This document shows positions 1-10,425 of a DNA stretch of 64,000 nucleotides, piece by piece (the first letter of the stretch is position 1; every line of letters starts with the position of its first letter). The DNA is from Rhytidiadelphus loreus (Eukaryota > Streptophyta > Bryopsida > Hypnales > Hylocomiaceae). The translations under genes were made by a program, and so were the position numbers. The notes under the pieces were generated by a model. It had not been told where the DNA came from and did not search any database. It saw only the letters and a list, made by a program, of their open reading frames with translations. Where the stretch lies: assembly GCA_947034895.1 (NCBI GenBank), contig OX344764.1, positions 58,323,348 through 58,387,347 of the forward strand, read 5' to 3'.

Positions 1-490
1 TGTCGAAGTGACATTGTGGGCAATCTTTTGTTTTTGTTTTCCTTTGAGGCGTTGATGTGGGATTGTGGGTATCGAGAGTGCATATAGAGTATCTTTGGGC
101 GGTTTTAGGGTTTATCTTGTCATGTTCGCATTCAAAAGAATTTGCAGAAAAATGAGCTGCATTAGATAGCTTGGGGTGTTGGGGTTTTGTTGAAACGCCC
201 GGTCGACCATTTGACTCAAAGAATTTGGCGTGCGCAGGAAGTGATTCTTCAGACCGGAGCAAACACGAGGAACGATTGGCGGAAACACCAACAACAATGG
301 CAGGTACATTGTGACAGGCCTTTTAGAGTAGTCAATGACTGATTGTGTTTTGCGTAGCGGAAATTAGGTGTTTTGTTAAGATTAATTCCGGTCAAGAACA
401 GGATTTAGGGTGGTTTCCGGTCTCGCAAAAGCGTGATTTAGGGTGGTTTCCGGTCTCGCAAAAGTCGGCGTTGCTTTTGGGAGCCGGTAG
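1..490. other. Non-coding leader with a 33-base tandem duplication
   Basis: No convincing gene. Positions 402-434 and 435-464 are two adjacent copies of one unit that reads GATTTAGGGTGGTTTCCGGT at its start, so this is a recent direct duplication. Several CCGGT motifs occur here, as they do through the next 3 kb, which suggests that this stretch belongs to the same inserted block as the broken gene downstream. Confidence 0.5.
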
Positions 491-564
491 TTTCTGGAGA
501 GAGCGGCCCCAAAAAACTGTAGCCGATGTCGGCTACAGTTTTTGAGGGCCGCTCTCTCCAGAAA
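491..564. repeat. Strong hairpin with 34-base arms
   Basis: Positions 491-524 and 531-564 are reverse complements at 32 of 34 positions, separated by a six-base loop (GATGTC). The arms contain GGAGAGAGCGGCCC and ACTGTAGCC. The structure stands about 60 bases upstream of the first possible ATG (628) of the broken ParB-like gene. It could be a small foldback element, a terminator-like or regulatory hairpin, or a small-RNA precursor. Nothing in the sequence decides between these. Confidence 0.75.
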
Positions 565-627
565 TTGCCAGCATTTTACAATAAATTATTTCTGCGCTAA
601 CTCTGAACATCTGGTTTAGGTGATGCA

Positions 628-1766
628 ATGGAAGATATTGTCCATCAAAGTGACGTAGAAGTGGAGGAGCAAGAGTCTTCACAGCTGGAAATTGCCGGAT
701 CAGGTTTCTAAATTTCCCATTTTGGTGCCGTTCTTGATGTTGTCCTCCATTTGTTGGCATTGACCGGATTTGTTTTGATATTGGTGAACTTGACATTGAC
801 CGGAGTTCTTTTGTTGTTGGTGAATTTGACGAAGGTGTTGAAGGAGAGCACGATAGCAATGTTGGCCGGCCCATGGATTTGGATTATGATAGTACAGCAG
901 AGATGTCTGCAGAAGAATTGGGAAAGAAGATGGATGCCCAAATTGCAAAAGAGTCCGTGAATACAAATGTGGTGCTTGACCGGCTTCGATTTCAGCCAAG
1001 GAACAAGTCCAAATTAAACATTCCACTTTGCAGGATGAAGCCTTTGGCTGCGGTGCGACCCCATCTCCGGAACGACGTCATGGCTTTGGGATCGCATTTT
1101 ATTAGCACGGGCTATATGGATGGCCATGGAGTCTTTTATGTTGCCTTGCAGGATGATGAAGGCCGCATCCATGATGTGACAATTGAAGAAACAAGGCAGT
1201 AGAGTCCATTGTGGCAAAAAGCAAATGATGTCTTTGAGGAGGAGCTGAAGAAGGAGGATTGTTGGCAACAATTCTCTGGAAAAATGTTCCATGTGTGGGA
1301 CGGAAATCACCGCCTTGCAGCGTGGATGCCAATCATCAATAGAGATCACGGAAACAATCCAATTTGGCACTACGCTGTTGAGTCAATTGTCTTAAAAGTG
1401 GAGGGCCAAGTTGGACCACTTTTGACTGCACTTCATTAAATTAATTGGTATGCTTCAAATGTTATTTGTCTCTATGTCTTACAATTTTAATGGTAGAGTC
1501 TTTAATTGATGATTGCTTCATTCAACTTGGTCTCATTATTATTGTATGTGTCACATAGGCGAAATCAGAATTGCCACGTGAAGATGAACCTTGTGCACAA
1601 GCTCTACCGCCTCCAAAGCATTACTGCGCAACCATTGCATTACTTTGAGAAATTGATCTCCAAGGAGGAACTTATTGATGTTGAGAAGAAACTCAAGTCA
1701 AAGCCATACACATGGTACACGCTCACTATTGATGGACTGATTGGTGTCCTCTATCAGGTAAAATGA
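628..1766 (+). pseudogene. Broken gene with ParB/sulfiredoxin-like DGNHR motif
   Basis: I do not recognise the gene by name. A possible first exon starts at ATG 628 (acidic, ending near a GT at about 704). A second open stretch runs from about 738 through an internal Met at 873 to an in-frame TAG at 1200-1202, continues in the same frame to TAA at 1437-1439, and a third stretch in the same frame spans about 1557-1755 and ends at a GTAAAA donor. The conserved-looking part is DGNHRLAAW, encoded near 1300-1326, preceded by a PLCRMKPL segment near 1021. DGNHR with an upstream beta-rich segment is the pattern of ParB/Srx-fold proteins, where the Arg/His motif contacts nucleotide. An acidic 37-base tandem duplication lies at about 760-835. 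The in-frame TAG and TAA and the lost frame near 705-738 make it a pseudogene unless introns remove them. The family assignment is inference. Confidence 0.45.
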
Positions 1767-3332
1767 TGTAGATGCCGTTTATGGCAGATTCATCTTTGAG
1801 AATTACCGCAAGAGCGTATTGCGATGATTAAGGCAATTCGCCTGTGTGTTTTTGAATTAATATCTTTTGAATTTTGATGCATCAAGCTATTAGCTTTTTG
1901 TTAAGATAAATGTTGTATAGACTGTTGGGAATTTTTCATATGTAAGGTTGGTGTGTAGGATAACCAAGTTGCGTTGTTATGAAACACTGGTTGTGTAAGG
2001 CAATTTGTCAATTGATGTTGTGTTAAGTAGGTTGCTTTGAATTTGTGGTGTAAATTGTCAATGTCTGTGTATGTTGGTGGTGTGTTTGAAAATTGGTCAA
2101 CTGGTACGGTAAAGTTTGCATAATTGATCCATAGCCAATTAACAATGTTTGTGTGCATATAATGTTGTCGCAGCACAGGGCAAGCAATTTCCCCGTTATA
2201 CTCCCCCAAACCACTCTAGAGCATAACAAAAGTGACTCTAAAGATCAAACCCACGAGATTCTATGAAGTATCTACCCTATTTATGACTCTAAGCTCAGTC
2301 AGTCTCCAAACTCCACCTTTCCGGTCCTAGTACTACAACTGGAAACAACACAACCAGTAGAAATTAGGACTAGACTCCCTCATCTTTCCGGTCCAGGACA
2401 CTATCCGGTCTACCAAACTGCAATAATACTAGGGACCTATAACTTCTGGTCCTGAGATACTGCTCTTAGACCAATCCGTTCTGGTCTATCTTCAATCAAT
2501 ACAACCTCCTATCCGGTTTGGTTTTGCCTCTATTTTACCATCAGAGGGTTCACCGCTTGGTTTTGAGAGTGGCAGGCTCGCCGCTCCTTCCGTAACTTAC
2601 AGTGGCTGAAGACCCACTGTCCTATCCTCCCATCTCCTACTCGAACCTGGATCCGGTTTGATCTTTCACAGTAAACTAGATGGAAATCTAGCTTACAAGT
2701 CACACAAAGACCCCCCGCATGATCCGCTCATACTACAACGACCTTGGTATTAAGTTCTATCCGTGCGATGGCAGGTGATTACAAGTGTACCCGTCCGTTC
2801 CAACGACAACTAAAGCTTTTCCATTTGCCAATTAAGATAGTGAGATCTCACAGAGGTTTGGACACTCAACCGGATTTCCCATCCAAGAGTTCTAGCGTGA
2901 CTAAGGAATCCCTCCCTATCCGCCTAGCCTAGCAACGGCTCTCTCACCCGAAATACTTTACCTTAGAAGCGTTGAGGAACTGGAATCCACTCCTAACTCT
3001 TACTACCCACTCCCGTACACTTAGATTCAAACCACAATACCAATGGAAGAAGATTACTCCAAAATAAGCATGTACATTCCTAACTCCCCACCACACATCT
3101 CTGCTAACGACCGGAAAGATGCATAAAGAAGAGCAAATAGAATAAACAACAAAATTCTAGAAAAGATCATTTCTCCCCTTCTCCATAGAGAATGATTTTA
3201 TATATATTTGAAAAACTATACAAAGGCAAAAGTGCCCCCCGAAAGTCCGCGCGGACTTTCGGCTAGTTCCTAATTATCCTGTCATCCGGTCCGGTCCTAT
3301 TTATATTTCACAAAACACAGTATTCCTAACTA
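1767..3332. other. CCGG-rich intergenic block
   Basis: No supported gene. The stretch 2200-3300 is unusually rich in CCGG-containing words (near 2330, 2388, 2408, 2513, 2652, 2871, 3112 and 3286) for an AT-rich genome. The same motif recurs in the broken gene upstream and in the minus-strand exon downstream, so roughly 360-3720 looks like one inserted unit. Terminal repeats were not identified. Confidence 0.4.
3239..3262. repeat. Perfect 24-base GC-rich palindrome
   Basis: The 12-base half CCGAAAGTCCGC is followed at once by its exact reverse complement, with no loop. It stands about 70 bases from the 3' end of the unknown minus-strand exon at 3330-3797. It could be a protein-binding site or the tip of a foldback element. 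Confidence 0.7.
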
Positions 3333-3797
3333 TTCCACAATTCCTACATTCAGCGTGGGACTTCCGGGTTCCTCCCGAAGTTGGTTGAACACCTCAATTA
3401 AATCTCGGTTCTGCTCTTCCGCTGCATGATCTGAACTTTCAGGTTCCATCCCTAGATCAATCAATTGATCTATCAATCTACTCCGTGCGGTACTCCGTTC
3501 ACTCTTCTTGGACTGGGGAGTAGAACTCTTCCCTTCCTTGGTTTCCGTTCCTTCCGGGAACAATTTTGGCAAGGAAATGTTGGAGAGGTGGATCAGAGAT
3601 CCCATCAGCCTCTGGATGCACTCCTCCATCCGGTCGGCAGCCTCCCGTGCTCTTGCCATCGCAATCTCTACCTGGTCGGTGAAGTCTGTCAAAATCCATG
3701 CCATCCGGGAACCGGATGGTTTCTTGTCCTGGAACCACCCTTCATCGAACAACTTGGCCTTGGCAACTGTCGATCCAGTTTCTCCAAAAGTCGCCTA
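3330..3797 (-). CDS. Unknown minus-strand terminal exon, about 154 codons
   Basis: The frame is open from just after a TTAG acceptor-like site near 3798 down to a TAG at 3330-3332, with no ATG at its head, so it reads as the last exon of a minus-strand gene rather than a whole gene. The product is hydrophilic and probably helical: FDEGWFQDKKPSG, then a charged helix (EIAMARAREAADRMEECIQR), a Ser/Lys/Thr-rich linker, and an acidic C-terminus. I recognise no domain. The helical charged region would fit a structural or gag-like protein of a mobile element, but that is a guess. Its CCGG-rich base composition matches 360-3300. Confidence 0.4.
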
Positions 3798-4127
3798 AGT
3801 ACCTACAAAAAGGCCTCGAGGCTGCAAACAATATGGGACAAATGCCCTATCAAACGCTTCCAATGAGGCTAACCATCCAACAAGCCTAGCCTAACCACCC
3901 TTTTTGCTTAGAACTAACAACTTAGATGTACCTGTAAGATGCCTATCTTTTAACTAGTGAATGGCCCACATCACGACATCCACCCCTTCTAAACTTATAC
4001 ATCAACCAACATGTACTGATTTAAAATTTTAAAAATGATGTAGGCTTTCATTACTTTTCAATCCTTTGATATTCATCTTGGTTCTTGTTGATTTTAGCAT
4101 CAATTCTTTTGATATCATCTTCATCTT
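3798..4127. other. AT-rich spacer at end of retroelement remnant
   Basis: No gene. Short duplicated words (TTTTGATATCATCTTCATC near 4108 and 4127) occur here. On the minus strand it follows the integrase remnant and probably is its decayed continuation, but no integrase core motif is readable. Confidence 0.4.
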
Positions 4128-4690
4128 TTGATATCATCTTCATGGCATATGTTTGAATACATTTGGCAAGTTTCACATGATTTTATAAACTCCTCCACGT
4201 CTTTGTACATGCCCATTCACAAATACTTTTCTTTGATCTTGACAAAAGTTTCCCATATGTTGCAATGTCTAACCTACCAACTCTCATCGAATTCACTAAT
4301 GATCATCCATTATCCCTTTGAGCCACATACCACTCGTTGAGGTATCCCATCCCTTTCTTTTGGATGCTTCTATATGAATATGCAACTTAAAGAAAATAAC
4401 CATAAGCCTTTCTTCAAATCTTCTTGAATTCCTCATTTGTCCATTGTCCCTTTTTGGCGTTATAGTTTACGTAAATATCTCCCAATATGTAACCTTTCAC
4501 CTTCATAGGACTCCTCTAAAAATGACTCCAACAACATGCCCAAACATAAACCCTCCATTTTTGTCAATGAAATGGAATAAGAGTTTGTACCAACATCTTC
4601 TTCTTCAAATTCATTTGCTCTCTCCAACTCAATCTCAATACTTTGAATATATTGCTTCTCTTTTTTCTTCAATTTATTCATATTTTTGAA
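4128..4690 (-). pseudogene. Ty3/gypsy-type integrase N-terminal region, decayed
   Basis: Read on the minus strand, 4260 to 4141 encodes WETFVKIKEKYL, a stop, then MGMYKDVEEFIKSCETCQM. The KYx(W)xGMYKDVxxFxxxCxxCQ pattern is the HHCC zinc-binding domain that begins retroelement integrases; the CxxC pair (CETC) is intact. Higher coordinates (4350-4690) encode a charged linker and a WTNEEFKKI segment typical of the RNaseH-to-integrase region. Several stops and frame changes are visible, so this is a dead fragment. With the retropepsin remnant at 5184-5977 it defines one minus-strand Ty3/gypsy-like element whose reverse transcriptase is missing. Confidence 0.7.
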
Positions 4691-4917
4691 TAAAATAGAC
4701 CTATACCAACCAATCTCACATTTCCATCTTCCTTTCTATTTTGTAGGAAGCTACCGCCTCCTATATCATTACAACCTGGACTTACTATCTACTGTGATTA
4801 CAGGTTTTGCATTAATTAACAACCTCCTTGGCCCCTTCCTTGCTAAAGAAACGAGAATCGTTGATTTTTTGTAAAAAAAATTCAAACCCACTCTCACAAC
4901 CGTTGATCTAAAAAAAT

Positions 4918-5058
4918 CTGAATACGGATATGGATACAGAATACGATACAAATACAGAATACAATACGGATACGGATATAGAATACATATACATATACAT
5001 ATGTAAATCGAATACGGATACAACTACATGTACGGGTGCTAATACGGGTACGTATTGG
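4918..5058. repeat. Degenerate short tandem repeat (GAATACGGATAC-like)
   Basis: About 140 bases are built from variants of GAATAC and GGATAC units. The repeat lies in the gap between the integrase and protease remnants, where reverse transcriptase would be expected in an intact element. Confidence 0.65.
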
Positions 5059-5183
5059 AATACGTACTTGGTAAACAAATGATTATCCCATATTGTTTGT
5101 GAGAGTTCATGCTTTTGGAAATTACAAAGAGGGGGAAGTTCAGAAAAAAATATAATATAAAATTTGGGGGTGGGGTGGGTGGG

Positions 5184-5977
5184 TTAAATAATTAGAAAAA
5201 AAACAAAATGGATTTGGCATTGTGCCTCACTATCTACTCTAAAGGCAGAGTCACTTACAATGTGGTGAAAATCCTTCGTATCATCAAAATTGTCTTCAAA
5301 TTCCCTATTTACTTTTGGAAAAGGATGAGCTCTCAAATTCTCATGATTTCTCTCATGATTTGTACAAATAGTTAGGAATTGCATGGCTTGCTTTCCATCT
5401 CAACTCCTAATCCTAGCATATGCTGATCCATTGTCTATTCAACCTTTGTCTCCATCTGTATAACTGTAATATAAGGTTGTTTAAGAATGATAAGATACGT
5501 AGAGTTAGCATGCACAAATTTTTTTGCTCGTCTCCCAAATCTCCAATCAACACACTTACATTTGGAGAAGCTTCATATAAATCTCCTTGTAAATTGTTTG
5601 CCGCCCTAATTAGCCAAGTGTGGTCCATGCCAATCAATAGGCCACTTTCCTTGCTTGTACAACTCTTTTGACATTAGATTGATCTTTGAGTTGCGGTCAA
5701 CCAATGCAACAACATGATCTTTCAAATTTCCCAACTTAATCAAAGTCTTTGTTGTAGCCCTTGCCTAATGACTTCAAAAATAGTGACTAGAAGCTAAAAT
5801 CTCTCCATTTTCTGGAATCAACTCCATCCTAGCAACATCCTCATAGAAATAATCACCACCACCTTTGTCTTCTTCATCCTCATCTACTTTTACACCTAGT
5901 TTGTTTGTTTTTTTAATCATGTAAATGGTTGTTTGGTTGCTAATAGAAAAGTCAATGATAGGACATGCCATGACCAT
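5184..5977 (-). pseudogene. Retropepsin-like aspartic protease region, frameshifted
   Basis: On the minus strand 5977-5774 encodes a short acidic linker (with DEDEEDKGGGDYFYED). Next, 5760-5650 encodes a segment with VALVDRNSKINLMSKELY: the LVDxxSxINxMS pattern matches the active-site loop of retropepsin-like domains of plant Ty3/gypsy-type elements, though the usual D-S/T-G triad is not intact. A frame change near 5645 leads to HTWLIRAANNLQGDLYEA, then further frame changes lead to QPYIT-type and METKVE segments near 5470. At least three frame breaks and stops show that it is dead. Confidence 0.6.
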
Positions 5978-6897
5978 TGGGTTGGAGTTCCAAGGCTCTG
6001 AACCTTAAGGCTAATCAAGGCTAGTACCTTAACCTTGGTGTGTACTCACCAATATGAAAACCTATGGATGAAGCAAAAAAATCTTCACAAAAAAAGAGAG
6101 AATCACCAATGTATGTAGTCCCAATGAGAAACCAATCTTTTTGACGTCAACAAAATATAGTTGTCCATGCCACTTCAAATTATTTTTAGATGCATACACA
6201 TCAACATGTAAACTAAGATCATTTGTAGATGTTGGAGGCTTAAAGAAGTCAAAGCTCAAGGAGAAGTGCATATAGTGATGGGTGTGTGATGGTGTCCCTT
6301 ATGAGGGGATAGTGAGTGAATTCATTTTGCTCATCCCCTCCCTTAATAAGTGAGTGCATTATAATATTTTTTCATTATCTTCCATATGTGTATTTTTCTA
6401 AACATGATAGATTACAATTGATGTGGGATTAGTGGATTATTCATATTGTATGATATCAAAGTTCTATGTAAACACATCCATATTCTGCATACCATATCCA
6501 TATATATTACATATGTATTCTATATATCAATATATCATATTCGTATCAAAGTTACATTGGTTTTGATCTGGGGTTTGGGGGGGGATGAATTAGTTGTTTT
6601 ATTTATTTATTTTTGATTTGCAAAGGTGGTTAATTAATTGATATGATTTGTGTATGTGCCTTTCCAAAGGACAATAATGCTCTTCAATCAAATAAACGAA
6701 ATAGGAGTTGAATGAAACACAATTTTTTGTCAAGTTGTTCTAAGCAATGAAGAATGTTGGGATTTCTATTTTTGATAGATCTAAGGGTTATAATCTTATC
6801 CTAACTAACAAAGAATATGGGTTATAATCATCTCACAACTTATTGATGAGACACTGACATGAGTCCTTTGAACACTGGACTTGATATCATGTACTTA
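5978..6897. other. AT-rich spacer
   Basis: Nothing firm. It lies upstream (minus strand) of the protease remnant, so it may hold decayed gag sequence, but no conserved motif can be read. A direct pair of AACATGTACCAAATCA units follows at about 7124-7155. Confidence 0.4.
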
Positions 6898-7050
6898 CAC
6901 TACAAGAAAATGGGGGTATAAATGACTTGTCCACAATGACTCCATCAACAATAATGACTGCAAATTAGTCATTTTGCAGTCACTTTGAAGTCATTGTTGT
7001 CGGTGGAGTCATTGTGGACAAGTCATTTATACCCCCATTTTCTTGTAGTG
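6898..7050. mobile_element. CACTA-type foldback MITE, 153 bp, TSD TTA
   Basis: It starts CACTACAAGAAAATGG and ends with the reverse complement CTTGTAGTG. The two halves are almost perfectly complementary over about 65 bases each, meeting near 6970, so the whole element folds into one long hairpin. It is flanked by TTA on both sides (6895-6897, 7051-7053), the three-base duplication usual for CACTA (CMC) elements. No coding capacity, so it is non-autonomous. Long perfect hairpins like this can feed small-RNA pathways if transcribed. Confidence 0.9.
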
Positions 7051-7159
7051 TTATTACATTATTCAACAATGGGCTATGAATATCTATGATAGTCATTCAA
7101 ATGTGTAGTTAATTTTCTTGCTCAAACATGTACCAAATCAAACATGTACCAAATCACCA

Positions 7160-7872
7160 TGTCAATGATTCCAAACCTCACTATCCATCACTCAATTTGC
7201 TACCATTTTGCAACAAGATATGTATGAAAAAATTTATATTTATTTTTTAGAGATGAAATTACAAGTCTTTTGTGCTTCATAAAAATTAAGATTTTTTTGA
7301 GGAAAATTGATTTTTTTGAGAATTTGTGAAGAAAAAGTGAAGAAAAATCACATCAAATAGAAAATTATTTCAAAAAATCTGAAATTTTCACCATGTGTAT
7401 ATATTACAATGACAAACATCATGGTGTAAACCAATTTTTGTGTCAATCTATAATTAGAAAATAATAGACATTGAAAATACATTCAAAGTTCAAATTGCAA
7501 TAAAATATTCAGTATTAGGAATTTTTTTCAAAATTCAAATTGGAGTAGAAACTAGAGTAGATGACCTTCATTTTTTTAGTCAGGCTCTTATTCAAAAAAT
7601 ATCATTTTTGTAGAGAAATTTTAGATTTAGAGCAAGGAGCAACAATTTTCCAAAATACACTAAAATAGCATATTCTATGATCCATATTTTTTAACTAACT
7701 TCTCATTTACGTGAAGACAAGCACTTGCAAGACTACAAACTCAATTGAATACTCTTCATAATCCACCATGAAAGGTCAACAAAAAAAACGTGGATGAAAA
7801 AATGTTTTTCAGCTCTTTCCATCCCACAATATTGTCATTGGAACTCCACAGAATGGTGCCCGTGGAATTCTA
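7160..7872. repeat. Dispersed repeat, copy 1 of TTAA-flanked family
   Basis: This stretch is similar over about 600 bases, in direct orientation, to 57590-58250 (shared landmarks include GAGGAAAATTGATTTTTTTG near 7298 and GAAGAAAAAGTGAAGAAAAA near 7328). Its right end abuts TTAA at 7876, followed by AGGACAAACGGGTGACC. The same flank without the repeat occurs at about 51044 (TTAAAGGACAAACAAGTGAC), giving a paralogous empty site for the right side. The left end is worn and not defined. Confidence 0.65.
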
Positions 7873-7876
7873 AGGT

Positions 7877-9339
7877 TAAAGGACAAACGGGTGACCCTGG
7901 AAATCATCCCTTTTTATTGCTATGTGAATCATTGGCTTAGATAGATAGGTGGTTTCAGAAGCTTTCCAATTATCACTACAAGTCTTCCAAATTCAATTCA
8001 ATTCACGTGCACCATAGCTCTCTCTCCATCGAGGAATTTCCTCCCTTTCAATTGGCTGTCAGGCAAGACGCTCCTCCATGCTCAAAAGTCGTTTCAATTC
8101 ATGCCAAAACAAAAAAGCTTGTGTTAATGTGTGGCACTCCTGTAAAAACCGAACCTTGCCTAGTACTCCATAGTAATTTGACCATTTCCTACTTTGACTC
8201 TTTGTAACTTTTGCATGTGGTATCCAAATGTCACATTCTTTGATGCATTCAAGAACCTCTTTTCACTTGCCAACAAGACAATATGAAAATTTGACTAGTT
8301 TAATAATAGTAAGTTTAACAATAGTAACTAGGAAGAATAACAAAAAGTGGTGTTTTGGGGGTGCTCTTCTTAAATTGGTTGTTTGAGGCCAAATGGTGAG
8401 AGTGATTGGCCATTGTAATTCCCTGCTAGGATGTAATGTAGAGTACTAAGGAGAAAGTCAAGGAATCCCCCTTCAAACTTTGGATTTTTATTATAATTTG
8501 CATTATAGGAATCATAGTGCAAAACAATTGAACAAGTTACAGGACACAAGCCCCCCTTTACACGTTGTTGAGTTTTAGTCAAAAATAAATAAATAAACAC
8601 ATAATTGTTTTTCAATTTTTGATACTTGCAATTTTCAAGCCATTTTTCAATAAAAAAATGAGTATACTTTTTACAACAAATGAAGCACAAAACACTTAAA
8701 TAGTAGAAATAATGAAAATCCTCTTTGGAATCATGTACCAAGGAAATCACAAATTTAGGAGTTTATTGATAGAGAAATTAATTTTCAAAAACAATTCTAA
8801 AATCAATTATTGATTAAAAAAAGAAAAATTGTTAAATTTCATGATTTTACATGATAATTTATTGGAAACCAAGGGTGAAGAATTTTCAAAATTGAATTGT
8901 GCAAGTATGTTGGAAGCCTCTATATGCACATCTTTTAGTTAGAAAAAATGTCTTTTAAGTAAGAAGACATTAATTTATATAGAGTTGAATGCCAAGGTTT
9001 CACATGTCAAAAATTAAAATTAGGTATTTCATATTTTACAAAACTAAATATTGCTATTTAAACTTCATTATAGCTTTTTTGTAAATTTGAACGTGATAAT
9101 AAACATTAATTTTGCAAAATTTTAATTTATACATGTAGGAACAACAAAAACTCAAATACACACATAAATTAATTTTTCACAAACAAATATACGTGTCCAA
9201 ACAATAAAATAATGTGCTTGCGTTTTAGAATATTAAAAAGTGATGCGAATTTTGCTTGAGACACCTTTGACACAAAATAAAGTATGCTACCAAGAAAATT
9301 ATAAGGGTAAAAAAATTTAATGTAGCCAATATTAAAGAC
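7877..9339. other. AT-rich intergenic DNA with dispersed repeats
   Basis: No gene. Position 8180-8370 is similar to 32920-33060 (shared CTTTTCACTTGCCAACA and ATGAAAATTTGAC), and more weakly to 43370-43460, so a third dispersed repeat family passes through here. The flank 7880-7950 is similar to 51050-51110. Confidence 0.55.
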
Positions 9340-9674
9340 ATTTGTGTGCCATTTCCATAGCCAAAATCAAAGTAAAAGTAATTTTCTAATTTTTTTGAAC
9401 CAAAAATAACGTTAAAAATTCATAATTTTCACACCTTAGGTCCAAACACCATGAAACAAAATCCTTGCACCCTTCTACGTAGAGGATTTTTCAAGTGTAC
9501 AAAGAACACAATTGGAGGGCACATAGTCTAGGAGATCTCATCGTAATAAAAAAAAACTAAAAACTAAACTAAAGAATATCTATAGTGTACCATGTGTTGT
9601 TGCCATAGTCAAAATACACTAAGTCAAAATGCCATGAAACAAAGTCTATACACCCCTCCTCACAAAAGACATTA

Positions 9675-9985
9675 CATGTGTTTTGGCTCTCGGGGAGGGC
9701 TGTGAGTTCCCAACTCGAACCCCCCCCGAGAACCGCCAATATCCGTTGTTCCCGGCCTATGCTGACCTGGCCGAGAGACGGCCAGGTCAGATTTTTCGAA
9801 AAAATAAAATAAAAAAATAAATTTAACTTTGTTTCTCATTTTAAGGACTTAAAAAAAATTTCAAAAAAAATAAAATCTGATAGCGGTGTTTTTTTACTGC
9901 CAGGGGAACAGCGCCAGGAACGGCCCTGAAACGGCCCTTAAAATCCTGAAATCTCTTCTAATGCTTTCCAACGATACCAAAAAAG
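9675..9985. repeat. GC-rich insert, arm of an imperfect inverted repeat
   Basis: This stretch interrupts a tandem-repeat unit. It holds GGCTCTCGGGGAGGG, the short inverted words GGCCGAGAGACGGCC and a following GTCAGATTTTT. A worn reverse-complement counterpart (TCTGACATGGCCGCCTCTTGG) begins near 10640, on the far side of the MITE at 10196-10425, so the two together form an inverted repeat about 1 kb across. Confidence 0.5.
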
Positions 9986-10195
9986 TGATCATAAGATGCA
10001 TAGTTTCAAGATCTCAATGTAATAAACAAAACAAAACAAAACAAATAGACTAACTTAAGGTATGGATAAGTGTGTCCTAAGCCATTGCCACAATAAAATG
10101 CAAGTAAAAGTAATTTCCTAAATTTATAATTTATAATTTTTGAAATTCATTAACTTTCATATAGTAGGTCCCAACTACATTCTTGGTACTGTGAA

Positions 10196-10425
10196 TACTA
10201 GAAGAAAACTGTGTTAAAATCCCTGAAAACACGTCACCTTGTTTTGGTTGAAATCCCGTCTCAAAACACAATCAAAACACAATCAAAATGCAGTCTAAAC
10301 ACAGAAAAACGCTTTTTTTGCATTTTTTTGCTTTTTGACTGTGTTTTGACTGCGTTTTGAAATGGGAACTCAACAAAAACAAAGTGACGTGTTTTTAGGG
10401 ATTTTAACATAGTTTTCTTCTGGTG
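10196..10425. mobile_element. CACTAGAAG-type MITE, 230 bp, TSD GAA
   Basis: The left end reads TACTAGAAGAAAAC (first base changed from C) and the right end GTTTTCTTCTGGTG. Arms of about 60 bases are complementary and contain TGAAAACACGTCACCTTG and its complement. GAA flanks both sides (10193-10195, 10426-10428). It is the same family as 52873-53069, which shares the arm sequence. Confidence 0.85.
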
